Notes: generated by a model not told the origin, from the sequence alone. Counted from the stretch's first letter, positions 12,812-24,394 are shown. The stretch: DNA of 64,000 nucleotides from Nematostella vectensis (GCF_932526225.1 NC_064042.1:11357040-11421039); one strand, 5' to 3'. Made by a program: numbers and translations.

Positions 12812-13137
12812 GTAAGTGTAAAAACCTAAGTAAGGTATGTGTAAAAACCTACAAAAATGTATGTTGAAATTTTGGGTGCTTTTTGTAAAAACTAACGATG
12901 TTTTTTTTAAATCATGCCTCTTTGAACAAAGGCTAGGAGAAAAGAAATAAACACCTAAACCTTCACAAAATACGTTTATTGAGTATTAACTTTTCCTGAC
13001 GTTGCCAAACTCTATTTTCAGCCGTTGCTAGGCTTCATCGGATTGTGGACTCACTAAAACCAGCAAGAGACCGAGCGAATGACATTGCTTGAGTGACGTG
13101 ACTTTCGCTAGTTTCAGCGCACCGTCTTTAGATCGTC

Positions 13138-16100
13138 ATGTTGCTAGAAGCCCTGGGTGCAGTACTGTCCCTGCCATTCCTGGCCTTGTTCGTGTTCAGC
13201 GCTTATCTGCTTTACCAGCATTCCAGGTAAGGGAATGATCACCCAGGGGGGGGGGGGGGGGACGTTGGGGTTTGCGGTATTTAGGTGTTGCGGTGTTGGC
13301 CGTTTTTTTGGTACGATATTGCGGGAAAAGAGCAAAAAAAGCGAGGTGATGTGGTATTTCAAAACACTGCGAGATTTTGTTTTTTTTAAACAGCGGTATT
13401 GCGGTAAAATAATAAATATTGCGTTGTTGTGGTTTTAATTAGCCCTACACTGCGCGGGAATTGCCCGCGGAAAGGGACAATCTAGCGGGAAACCTTGGAA
13501 CCGTCGAGGTGTCGCGCATGCTTGAAACCTCGTCCTTCTGTGCGGTATGCGATACTTTCGATTTTTTACTGCGGTATTGCGTTTTTTCCCGAAAAATTTG
13601 TGCGGTATTGCGGTAATTAGACCCCCGCCCCCAAAAAAGGTTTGTTCCTGCATTTGTAGGAGTGTCTGGATAGCTCACCACTGTGAAGATCTGTAGCAGG
13701 CTTTGAAATATCGGGGGGAGGGGGGGGGATAAGCTGCGATCGTGCAGCTAACAAGTAGAAAAAACAATCCGTCAAACCACAATAATAACCTCAAGCTAAG
13801 AAAATGAGCTCTTCTGGATTTGTTATCGCATCATTTCTTGTGACGTCATTCTCTCATCAGATACGATCATCTACCTGGGCCCGCGCGCGATGGCTTTTTC
13901 AGCGGTCACATGCCGACTGTACGACGCAGGCGCACTCGAGAGAAGATCATCATTCACCAAATATGGGCTGACCTGGCCTCACAGCACATGCCCCTGTATG
14001 TATTCTGGTTTTTCCACCGTCCGGTGGTCATGATTTCGGACGCCAATCTGGTCAAGGAAGTCTTAATTAAACAGGATCTGCACAAGGATCCGTTCGGCTA
14101 TAATCATTTTGCAAATCTGTTTGGTCATCGGCTACTCGGTGGAAGTCTACTCTCAGAGGTGAGTGAGCACATGAACAAATATGCGCTTTGCATCATGGGA
14201 AACATATGCTGTACATTAGAAAATTCCTGTCTTTACAACCTATGTAGTAACAAACTACGAACACGGACGAACTGTAGGAATTACGCCCAATTTGTAGTAG
14301 TTATTTAACCTCCATTTTTGCAAAATACACGCTTTTGTCGACTATCACTCGTCCCGCGTCCGAAATGGTGGCCAAGACGAGTAGGGTTGAAGTAACCCCA
14401 AGCCTCGCCCAAACCTTCCCTATCCAGCTTAACCTTTCCCCCGTCCCCACTTCCACCACACCACCTGTCCCCTATCTCCGCCCTTCTCCTATATGCGCGG
14501 TCCATAAACAAACAAATAAATAAAATTCCTCACGTACTCCTCACCAATTCCACAGGTGGACCATGACAAGTGGAAGCATCAGCGAGCTCTGCTCAACCCA
14601 GCTTTTCATTACAAAAACCTTGTGGCAGCGCTCGGGGGATTCAACTCAAGCTGTGATATCTACCTGAAGAAACTGGCGACGCTTGCTGAAGATAATAAGG
14701 AGGTCTCCATGGCGGACGAGCTGGTGAGACTCGCACTGGACGTGGTTGGCAAGGTAAGGATAAAGGAGGGTGGGGGTGGAAAGTTATAGTAGTCTCTTGC
14801 TGAAAAGAAGAGGGAGCTCCCCATGAAAGAGGAGCTATTCAGACTAGCACTGGATGTCATAGGTAAGGTAAGGATGGGTGGGTGGGTGGATAGGATTAAC
14901 GGAGTGGAAGGGGTCGAACGTCTATTTAGAGGCCACTAAATAGAGAGGCGTTCGAGGCTCTGGAACCAGGGTAGTACAGAGTTTGCTTGCTGAGAGGAAA
15001 AGGAGGTGTCGATTGCAGAGTAGCTCGCGAGACCAGGACTAAATGTGTGGACAGGTTTGTGCTTATGGAAAAAAGGAACAGAAACCCACACTGGGCTTTG
15101 TAAGAAAAAAAAGATGGGAGGGGTTGGTCGCTTGCTTCAGAGAAAAAAGCGAATAAAATGCTTACGGAGTTGTTTTTCTAGATCAGTATTACTAAAAAAG
15201 AAACAATCCGAAAAAGTTCTTGACGACCCAAGCCAAGGCTAGTGTAGCTTGAGAATATTCTTCGTGGCTAATTGGAAAGACAGCCTCTTTTTACTACAGT
15301 AGTAAAGTCCTAATGCTGAGCCTTCCCCAGTAGGTCATAATATATATTCGTCTTACCCTCCCAAAAGATCGATTTTGGTTGTAAATCCTTATCATTTCCG
15401 CCCACAGGTTGCTTATGATCTTGACGTAAATTCAATCAACGCCCCAGACGCGCCCATTCCCGCCAACACGCGAACGGTACTAGAAGGCCTGGTACAGAGC
15501 TTTCGTAAGCCCTTCATCCGGTTCCAGCCCTCTACGTACGACTTTCAGCGCAAGTGCATTGAGTCGGTGGAGTTTTTGCGTGGAGCGGCACGAGGTAACT
15601 AAGCCGTTTAATAGCAAGGGGGATGGCGAAATAAGAGGAGAAAAGATGACGAGGTAACTAAGCCGTTTGATGGCAAGAGGGCTGGCGAAAGGGGGGGAGA
15701 AAAGAGCACGAGGTAACTAAGCCTTTTGATGGAAAGAGGGCTGGCGAAAGAGGGGGAGAAACGATGACGAGGTAACTAAGCCGTTTGATGGTAAGAGGGC
15801 TGGCGAAAGACGGGGAGAAAAGAGCACGAGGTAACTAAGCCGTTTGATGGGAAGAGGGCTGGCGAAAGACGGGGAGAAAAGAGCACGAGGTAACTAAGCC
15901 GTTTGATGGGAAGGGGGCTGGCGAAAGAGGGGGAGAAAAGAGCACGATGTAACTAAGCCGTTTGGTGGGAAGGGGGCTGGCGAAAGATGGGGAGAAAAGA
16001 GCACGAGGTAACTAAGCCGGTTGATGGGAAGGGGGCTGGCGAAAGAGGGGGAGAAAAGAGCACGAGTTAACTAAGCCGTTTGATGGAAAGAGGGCTGGCG

Positions 16101-19100
16101 AAAAAGGGGGAGAAAAGATGACGAGGTAGCTAAGCCGTTTGATGGGAAGAGGGCTGGCGAAATAAGGGGAGAAAAGATGACGAGGTAGCTAAGCCTTTTG
16201 ATGGGAAGAGGGCTGGCGAAAGAGGGGGAGAAAAGAGCACGAGGTAACTAAGCCGTTTGATGGGAAGAGGGCTGGCGAAAGAGGGGGAGAAAAGAGCACG
16301 AGGTAACTAAGCCGTTTGATGGAAAGAGGGCTGGCGAAAAAGGGGGAGAAAAGATGACGAGGTAGCTAAGCCGTTTGATGGGAAGAGGGCTGGCGAAATA
16401 AGGGGAGAAAAGATGACGAGGTAGCTAAGCCTTTTGATGGGAAGAGGGCTGGCGAAAGAGGGGGAGAAAAGAGCACGAGGTAACTAAGCCGTTTGATGGG
16501 AAGAGGGCTGGCGAAAGACGGGGAGAAAAGAGCACGAGGTAATTAAGCCGTTTGATGGGAGGAGGGCTGGCGAAAGAGGGGGAGAAAAGAGCACGAGGTA
16601 ACTAAGCCGTTTGATGGGAAGAGGGCTGGCGAAAGACGGGGAGAAAAGAGCACGAGGTAACTAAGCCGTTTGATGGAAAGAGGGCTGGCGAAAGACGGGG
16701 AGAAAAGAACACGAGGTAACTAAGCCGTTTGGTGGGAAGAGGGTTGGCGAAAGAGGTGGAGAAAAGAGCACGAGTTAACTAAGCCGTTTGATGGGAAGAA
16801 GGCTGACAAAAGACGGGGAGAAAAGAACACGAGGTAACTAAGCCGTTTGATGGTAAAGAGGGCTGGCGAAAGAGGGGGAGAAAAGAGCACGAGGTAACTA
16901 AGCCGTTTGATGGTAAGAGGGCTGGCGAAAGAGGGGGAGAAAAGAGCACGAGGTAACTAAGCCGTTTGATGGGAAGAGGGCTGGCGAAAGAGGGGGGGAA
17001 AAGAGCACGAGGTAACTAAGCCGTTTGATGGGAAGAGGGCCGGCGAAAGACGGGGAGAAAAGAGTACGAGGTAACTAAGCCGTTTGGTGGGAAGAGGGCT
17101 GGCGAAAGATGGGGAGAAAAGAACACGAGGTAACTAAGCCGTTTGATGGGAAGAGGGCTGGCGAAAGAGGGGGAGAAAAGAGCACGAGGTAACTAAGCCG
17201 TTTGATGGGAAGAGGGCTGGCGAAAGAGGGGGAGAAAAGAGCACCAGGTAACTAAGCCGTTTGATGGTAAGAGGGCTGGCGAAAGAGGGGGAGAAAAGAG
17301 CACCAGGTAACTAAGCCGGGTGGTGGAAAGAGGGCTGGCGAAAGACGGGGAGAAAAGAGCACGAGAGTCTTCCTAACATTACTCTGGTCATCATCAAAAC
17401 TAACATCATCATCATCATCACCGCCACCGTCATCATCATAATCGTCGTCGTCATCACTTTCACTGTCATCATCATCATCATCGTCGTCGTCGTCGTCATC
17501 ATTATCATCATCATTATCATCACCGTCATCATCATAGTCATCATCATCATCGTCATCATCGTCATCATCATTATCATCATCGTCGTCATCATCACCATCA
17601 TAACATAATCACTTTTATCATATCAAGAAAATTGTCGTTTTTCCCAAACGCGGAGAAAAGAGAATAACAGTGACTGTGACCATCTCTAGTGAATGGAGAA
17701 AGCCTCTGAAAAATGACTAAAATTGCACGGTACCAGACCCCTAAAACGACAACGTTTTCTTCATATGCATCGCCATCATCACTGATATTATCTCTATCAG
17801 CATCATTGCATTATTTTTGTTGTATATTGATTGCTAGGTGTGATCGAAGCGAGGCTGAAGGCGATGGCGGCTGAGGAAGACACCCATGACGACATCTTGA
17901 CGCACATCGTGAAAATCGGCCAACATAGCCCTGATACGACCATGGAAGACTTGATCGATCATTTCATCACCTTTATTGTCGGAGGTGTGTTCTGAGAGCT
18001 CATAGTAAAATGAGCTCTATAAGCCCTGCTTATAAAGCGCGCATAAGTGTTTAACAATCTTTGCTATAGCCAAAGATATTGAACACTTTGTTTTATCCCC
18101 AAAACTAAACGGACCACTAGCAGCACTTTACTCGAGGCTTTTAAAAAGGTGAAAAATCAGAAACACGAAAACTTCCTTAACATCTGTTGTAATGCTATTT
18201 TTCTTTCTTTGTTAAGGCCAAGAGACGACGTCTAATCACATGGCTTTTGCGCTTCTTGGAATCCTTTTGCACCCTGAGATTGAGCGCAGGTAGGCACTAG
18301 GCCTGAGATTGAGCGCAGGTAGGCACTAGGCCTGAGATTGAGCGCGGGTAGGCACTAGGCCTGAGATTGAGCGCAGGTAGGCACTAGGCCTGAGATTGAG
18401 CGCAGGTAGGCACTAGGCCTGAGATTGAGCGCAGGTAGGCACTAGGCCTGAGATTGAGCGCAGGTAGGCACTAGGCCTGAGATTGAGCGCAGGTAGGCAC
18501 TAGGCCTGAGATTGAGCGCAGGTAGGCACTAGGCCTGAGATTGAGCGCAGGTAGGCACTAGGCCTGAGATTGAGCGCAGGTAGGCACTAGGCCTGAGATT
18601 GAGCGCAGGTAGGCACTAGGCCTGAGATTGAGCGCAGGTAGGCACTAGGCCTGAGATTGAGCGCAGGTAGGCACTAGGCCTGAGATTGAGCGCAGGTAGG
18701 CACTAGGCCTGAGATTGAGCGCAGGTAGGCACTAGGCTAACACTGCTGTTATACATACTCTAGACGTGAGAAATCATTTGAAGTTTTTTTTTTTATAACA
18801 AGGATGGTATTTCAAACCAAAATGACCTCAGAAATGACTGCGCCCTTAACGCCAGAGAACGACGAAAAATTTAAATCTTTTCATAAAAACAAGCTCTTTC
18901 TGGCTACGTTTATGCTAAATAAGCTGCTGTTTGTTGTTATTTTGTCGCTGAAAGCCTGCGCGCGCGCAAGTTTGCCACCCAAAAAGTCATGTGATCTGTT
19001 AAGGCAAGTCGCCTATTAAGCTGGAAATGCGCGATGGTAGTTGTAGCGGCGGTTCTATTAGTCTATCCTTCGCTATGCTACATCCCGAAATATACATGAC

Positions 19101-20736
19101 AACCATGTGACGTCACTTATGATTGACACATGCAGGATAGTAGCCGAGGTGGACGAGGTCTTAGGCTCCAGGCAACACGTGACCCAAGAGGACTTGAATA
19201 AGATGAAGTACCTCGACCAGTGTATGAAAGAGGCCCTGCGCCTGCATCCACCTCAGCCAGCGGTCACTCGCACAACCAAGGTAAGCCATTCATTTCTATA
19301 TAACGTTATCTTAGAAATAGAGCCTTACATCTCTTACACTTAGGCTTCCCTAGGAATCTGCCAGCTCGTTAATTACTTAACAGCCAATTAGCCAACCATT
19401 TCAAGGTTTTTGACATTGTTGAACAAGGATAAGTATTTAATAAAACTTATTAAAATAAGTTTAAAGCCCGTAAGTTACTGATGACAATCAGATCCATAAT
19501 GGTTGCGTTTAGCTCATTTGAAACGCTATCACGTGACCTCACGTGGTAGTCGTAATGATGAAGATGATGATGGCGATGATGATGAAGATGGTGGTGATGA
19601 TGGTGGTGATGATGATGACGGTGCAATGGAATAAGCAAAACATTAAAGTCAGAGACAGATAAAAATAAAATAAGGACATTATTTCTACAGTAGCGAACAA
19701 AGTTAGTGGAGTTTACAGTGCAAACGTCCGCGTCCTCAATTGACCGTGGTTTTACGGAAAACGGCTGAAATGTATCAGACAGAATGCATTTCCTGTGCTG
19801 CTTTTGAGTTCTGAATCAAATTTCATTGTTTTCTGCCAACGGCGTCCGCGTTGCCGTCGCCGTTGCTTAAGGTCCCAAATGATGATGATAATGATGATGA
19901 TTATGATGGTGATGAAAGAGTGAAGTTCATTTCCAATTTTCCCGCCAACAGAAAGAGACAAAGCTCGGTAATTACGTCATTCCCGCGGGCACTAGCGTCA
20001 TGTGTGATGTCCACGTGCTTCACCATCATCCCAAGTACTGGGACGACCCGGAGAAATTCGACCCTGAACGATTCAACGATGAAAACAAACTCAAGGTATT
20101 CAACACATGCAGCCCAATCACGCCGCCTTTTTACGCTACCGCACAATACCGAGTTACCAAAAGAATCTATTTCCATCGGCTAATTCAAGCTAGTAGCTGA
20201 TCTACTTTCCATCAAATATCATTTATAAAGTATCATAAAGACATTGATCGTAGATCATAAAGACATCGATCAAAGATCATGGATCATAGACATGGATCAT
20301 AGATGGTTATTTTAAAGTTTTCTTTCGAACAGACTGTTGTATTTTCCGATGTAAATAAAAACAAAGGAGTGGTTGATCGACATTCTTTAAAGGCTGGAAA
20401 ACTTCCCTCCCTTTCTTATCCCCTCATTAAAAAACATTACCCGTGTCCTCCTTTCTCCCGCTTCACGCATTACCTTTCTTAGCGCATCCCAACCCTCCCC
20501 CTCTGAGTACGGTTGTTTGCTCTCCGCAGGTCGAGCACTATGCCTACTTCCCATTCTCCCTCGGTCCGCACAACTGCATCGGTACTCAGTTCGCGCAGCT
20601 TGAGACCAAGTTGGTTTTGGCGCGAACGTTCCAGACGTTCAAGATGACTTTGGTACCAGGACAGGAACTGAAAGCGGTGGAACAAATGACGACTCGACCC
20701 AAGGACGGCGTGCGCGTCCACTTAGAGTTGCGCTAG
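13138..20736 (+). CDS. Cytochrome P450, CYP46A1-like (sterol hydroxylase family)
   Basis: Nine exons join in phase: 13138-13226, 13861-14158, 14556-14753, 15408-15594, 17838-17984, 18217-18289, 19136-19280, 19952-20095 and 20530-20736, giving 495 aa. The N-terminus is one membrane anchor (about 1-27) followed by RYDHLPGP, the proline-rich hinge; the human CYP46A1 counterpart is RYEHIPGP. The I-helix oxygen-binding motif is GGQETTSN (about 306-313), the K-helix ExxR is EALR (363-366), the PERF motif is FDPERF, and the haem loop is FPFSLGPHNCIG with Cys443. The C-terminal block (LVPGQELKAVEQ) also follows CYP46A1. Human CYP46A1 is cholesterol 24-hydroxylase of the ER; the substrate here is not known. 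Oddly, the near-invariant Arg of the FxxGxRxCxG loop is His441. Introns 4 and 6 are minisatellites that repeat their own donor sites. Confidence 0.92.
13247..13630. repeat. Poly-G tract and TGCGGTATTGCGG repeats in P450 intron 1
   Basis: A run of G at about 13246-13261 is followed by several scattered copies of GCGGTATTGCGG or close variants (near 13273, 13391, 13551, 13571 and 13600). No coding frame is supported here. Confidence 0.6.
14798..15056 (+). repeat. Two decaying copies of the 3' half of P450 exon 3 with its donor
   Basis: Exon 3 ends LAEDNKEVSMADELVRLA...GK|GTAAGG at 14753. A second copy at about 14798-14871 still reads LAEKKRELPMKEELFRLA and LDVIGK before GTAAGG, fully open. A third copy at about 14987-15055 has an internal stop (GAGTAG) and a changed end. 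Both lie in intron 3. The second copy could act as an alternative exon end; the third cannot. Confidence 0.75.
15588..17366 (+). repeat. Minisatellite of about 30 x 59 bp that repeats the P450 exon 4 donor
   Basis: The unit begins with the last seven bases of exon 4 (GCACGAG) and runs through the donor GTAACTAAGCC, then GGGCTGGCGAAAG and GGGGAGAAAAGA. The first copy is the real exon-intron boundary at 15594/15595. Most copies keep CACGAG|GTAAC; some read GATGACGAG|GTAGC, and a few have lost the donor (GATGTAAC, GAGTTAAC). In the exon's frame every GTAAC donor is followed at once by TAA, so only the first donor gives an intact message. The array fills most of intron 4. Confidence 0.95.
17397..17606. 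repeat. ATC/GTC trinucleotide microsatellite
   Basis: About 210 bp of CAT/CGT/CAC triplets directly follow the 59-bp minisatellite in P450 intron 4. An apparent Met/Thr-rich frame on the minus strand is low-complexity and not a gene. Confidence 0.95.
18273..18736 (+). repeat. Minisatellite of about 16 x 29 bp that repeats the P450 exon 6 donor
   Basis: The unit is the last 17 bases of exon 6 (CCTGAGATTGAGCGCAG) plus the first 12 of intron 6 (GTAGGCACTAGG). The first copy is the real boundary at 18289/18290. The later copies are almost identical (one has GCGGG for GCAGG), which implies recent expansion or homogenisation. In the exon's frame the donor reads AGG TAG, an immediate stop, so use of any later donor would truncate the protein. 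Each unit also offers an acceptor-like CACTAG|G. Confidence 0.97.
19556..19622. repeat. GAT/GGT microsatellite
   Basis: Short run of GATGATGATGGTGGT-type triplets in P450 intron 7. A related GAT run follows at about 19879-19912. Confidence 0.85.
19625..19876 (-). mobile_element. Partial copy of a TTAAGGTCCC-ended DNA element
   Basis: This segment of P450 intron 7 is the reverse complement of much of the element at 42361-42735. Shared blocks are GACGGACGC-like runs, ATGCATT/ATGCGTT, CTGATACATTTCAGCCGTTT, ACTTTGTTCGCTACTG-like sequence and the terminus GCTTAAGGTCCC. It is older and lacks one clear end. Confidence 0.65.
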
Positions 20737-20888
20737 ACTAGAGCGAAACTGGTGACAAATACCGTGATAAGATCGTGTTCAACTTTATCGAGATGCGCTG
20801 GAATTGGGGCGAAAGTAATATGAATTTAATAATACAATCCCATCCCACTTAGCCGAAATTCGATTTACTGTGGAGGGACTATATGATA

Positions 20889-20894
20889 AATAAA
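20889..20894 (+). terminator. Possible polyadenylation signal of the P450 gene
   Basis: AATAAA lies about 150 bp after the P450 stop codon. It is the first good match downstream. No cleavage-site evidence can be seen. Confidence 0.4.
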
Positions 20895-21683
20895 ATAGTA
20901 CGATCAGACTCGTTCCACTCTGGGGGGAGACCGGACTGTTAACTGTAATGAAATACGTCTTGAAAATATTGCGTCCGCATACTGTGCCATTACAGTATTA
21001 AAGTTGGGTCCAGTGCAGTGCACAAGAAACATGATTTTTAGTCTTCTCGCAGGCGTTAACACTGTGTTTTTCAAGTCGAGTCGCGGCCGTCATCTTGTTT
21101 TCGCGCGTCAAAGTAAAATCAAGAAAAAACGCGCGTTATGTCCTCAGAACCGGCTGTGTGTTTGTTGAAATGATTATGTGCTAGAATGCGGGGTAATCAT
21201 GAATAACCACAATCACAACAGCATTCAAAGGCTTTGCTTGCGTCCACTTGAAGAGGAGTTGCGCTTTAATTTGGAGAAACTTTTTATATACCACTTAATA
21301 GTATAATTTGCGTTGGCGAAACGTTCCAAGCATTTATACATCAAACAGGAAGCGTTAGATGTAAAAATATACAATAATTACAAAAGCGGGCCGTTCTGTT
21401 TTTTTTTTTGTGATAAAATTTTGTGAACAAAAAATCAACACGTTTAACAATATGTTTTCATCAACACATTAGAATAAATACAAGCAGCAGTCAATAGCAG
21501 AAGAATATCTTATTGGTTACCTAGAATTCAAATCAAGTGAATCTGATTATGAGTGCTTCCAAGGCCCCCCTCGTCACTAAGTAACCACGCAAGCGTGATG
21601 CATTTAACACTGGAAATCACATCTCCACGTCCTTTCGGTAAACTCCGCTTAAGAGTCGAGAAGGGAACTTTTCTATAATAATC
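20895..21683. other. Intergenic region
   Basis: No gene seen. It contains the likely promoter and 5' UTR of the small secreted-protein gene starting at 21684. Confidence 0.45.
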
Positions 21684-22225
21684 ATGAATAAGACAAGATG
21701 GCGGCTCCACGCATTCGTGTGTCTTTTATGGATTAGTGCAGTTGTCGCTATACCAATTTTAGATGGTAAGTTTACGTAATAGAAGATTTTTTTCTGAAAA
21801 TACGGAAAAAAGATGCATAAATGTAAGGGGAGTTTCAGGGAATTTGTTTGAATACCGTCATTACAGTCGGCTTGAATTTTCCGAAAGTTTTGGGGTTTTA
21901 ATTGCCCCCTTATGTACTATATAAGAAACTAAATCATACATAGTGTGTCTGAACAAAACAGGATTTTGGCAAAACAGGTAATGATGATATGTTGATGATG
22001 ATGATGGTGATGGTGATGGAAAGGACAAGGCGATGGTAGTGATGATGATGATGGTGGTGGATGATAGTGATGGTGAAAGTGAAGATTAGCGTTGATGGAA
22101 GCTGTGTTGATAATTATGATTGCCATTACATTCAGAGGAAAAAAGGAATCTGTGTTCTGGAGAGCCCGACCTTGCTGCGTGCCTCAAAGAGGTGGAAGAT
22201 GCTAAGGCGTCCACGGAAAATGCAG
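21684..22225 (+). CDS. Small secreted protein, unidentified (first two exons; 3' end unresolved)
   Basis: Exon 21684-21765 encodes MNKTRWRLHAF followed by a hydrophobic stretch ending SAVVAIPILD, a convincing signal peptide. It joins in phase to 22136-22225, which adds EEKRNLCSGEPDLAAC and LKEVEDAKAS before GTAAAA. The mature part would be acidic with two cysteines, and a KR pair could be a processing site. An overlapping ATG in AAGATGGCGGC (a YY1/TISU-like motif) closes after 12 codons. At least three downstream acceptors are phase-compatible (near 22643, 23741 and 24364) and each would add only about 6-14 residues, so the C-terminus cannot be fixed. I do not recognise the family. Confidence 0.5.
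21985..22078. repeat. GATGGT microsatellite
   Basis: GAT/GGT triplet-rich run inside the intron between the two exons of the small secreted-protein gene. Confidence 0.85.
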
Positions 22226-24394
22226 GTAAAAAGATTGATATGTAGGGGCAAAGTGCCCCTAATTTCTTTACTTATTCGCTTTGTGATATTTGCACAATTG
22301 TGCCCTAGAATTGTTTCTATATCAAAGCCCATTCAGATTTTTTTTAGTTTAACTTTGGGCGTGTTAAAAACTTGTGGGTTGAAGCTCTCGATTCCTACAT
22401 GTATCTTCCCTAAATTCCGTCATACCTTTGCAGTTGCATTCAATATGCTGTGGCAGCGGAAATAAGCGTTACGTGTGTTCAATACTTGTACTAACCGTCT
22501 AAAGCACCACCTTTTTATAAGCAAAGTGGTGCTTGTACTAATCAACGATACGACTTGCGTGACACATGGTTTCGTGGTTTCCCTATGCAAAGTGGATTGA
22601 CTTCGCATAAATACCGGGGAATTTTTTCATCCTATCTACTAGTTGATAAAGAATCAAATTTTACTGGAAAGTTGTGTTTTTAGAGTTTTGAATATTCAAA
22701 ACAAAAACTAATCGGATCTATGGAGTTAAAGGACAGAGAATCGAAATCCAAATCTTGTAGCCTGCTTGCAGGCGGTACTCGGTGTTATTGTTGGGGAAAA
22801 CCCTCTCTGCGGAAAACCTCCGCTTGGTGATAGGGCGCTTTGTTATGTAGGTTTCATAAAATTGAATCACCTGGGTCCGCCACTGCTGTGTGTGTGCGTG
22901 CGGGTAGCCTGTGGAGATGCAACCTGGTCCGTATAGCTAATGGGCCAGTGTAGAAGAAAGGATTTTCCAATATGCGAGCTTCCTGTTGTTGTATGTGGTT
23001 TGCGATCTGTGACGTCACAGCTCGTCCCAGAACCCATACCCCACGGTTCTCCTCCCATCACATGAAACCTGGTACGAGCGTCTGGGACTAGGTTGGGATT
23101 TTCTATAGACATTATCAAAACAACAAATCTGATTAGCCAACAATAAACTGATAAGCGCATAAATTTTGAGTTTTTTTTAAATGAAATCTCATTTTCTTTA
23201 AACCTTTTCCAAGTGATCTTACAAATGGTTTCAAGTCATAATATTATCAGTAGAATTATAAGGAAAAAATATGATAATGAAAGTATAAAGTTTCTTAGCG
23301 TTGCTATGTTACGAAATGATGACTGCCAAATCAATGTGCGTTACTAAGCAACGCTGTCACGGCCATATCAATGCGGTGATTTTTTTAAATTATATTATCA
23401 AAAAAACATAACGTTGTCATGCATGATAACCCTTTACCAAAAGAGCATTTCTACCAACATTTATGATTTTATTCTATCTAAAATGGTCATAAAAAAGTTT
23501 ATCATAATTGATACAATGTTTAATCTAGGGCCACAAAGGACAAATCTCTCAAGCGAATTCAATTACCCAAGAACAACCAAGGTTATAGCAAACCAAACAG
23601 CAAAAAATACCTGTGTCAGGATTATTTTACGATAGATATTCTTTAGATGGTTTTTAGACTTTAGCGGGTTGTTTATTGTTTTTGTGGATCACCCGCTTTA
23701 TCCATTTTCGCTTAATGTTTTTAATTATTTCTTCCCTAGAAAAGAATTCTCCTTTTCAATTTGCATAAAGTCTCAAACCATTTGAATATAAAGCAATGAC
23801 AAACAATGCCAAAAAGCTTTTCCCAAAAAATCACGAGCAAACCCAACTTAAATTTGTAAACATTGTGATGTCAGATTCATTAATCCTTTGACTGAACTTC
23901 TGACAAAAAAAATCACTGAAAAGGACAGCTCATGAATCCCTCTACCACGTCATTGTGACATCTTTTCATTGGTTCGCTCTTTTTTTCAAAAGTCGTTTAA
24001 TTTTACAAAAGAAAATCAAGTCATGCTGATGTACACTCTTGCTAATGATGTTATTGCACAAGCCGTCACTTGTCGATCCCTTCCTAAAGAAAAAAAACTT
24101 TTTTGAATTTCTTCTAATTGGCGGCATTGCTCAGGCCAATATTTTTTCCTTATGTAGTAATTTTACATTTTCAAGAGCCTTGAAATGTTGTATTTGTTTG
24201 GCAAAGTATAGAACCCTTATAACTGCAAAACATCTGTTGAAAATACCAGCATGATCTTTGATCGTTTTTTTAATGCAAAATGATCACTACACACGCAATC
24301 TTCGAATAATTATATAAAAAAATCCTTATAATTAGCGTTTTCCTTCGCTCTTCATTTAACCAGGTGCCCTTAGTGTTGAACTATGATCCGATTT
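22226..24394. other. AT-rich region without a recognised gene
   Basis: No coding exon could be supported. A 9-bp perfect stem, AAGCACCAC with GTGGTGCTT, closes a short loop at about 22501-22533. Terminal exons of the small secreted-protein gene may lie here. Confidence 0.4.

Larger units (their letters stand above)
8117..13137. other. Gene-poor region between divergent FSTL1 and P450 genes
   Basis: No convincing coding exon was found, apart from an exon-like segment near 12.75 kb. The region holds poly-C tracts at about 8927-8946 and 9159-9192 (both possible assembly trouble spots), AT-rich sequence, and a pair of inverted copies at 11022-11078 and 12748-12806. The FSTL1 promoter should lie just above 8117 and the P450 promoter somewhere below 13138. 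Confidence 0.5.

Noticed and set aside
17311..17601. Methionine/threonine-rich frame on the minus strand
   Set aside because: It is the translation of an ATC/GTC microsatellite.
15588..18736. CRISPR array
   Set aside because: Units are contiguous with no unique spacers, and the sequence is eukaryotic intron.
22501..22533. MicroRNA-like hairpin
   Set aside because: The stem is only 9 bp and too short for a microRNA precursor.
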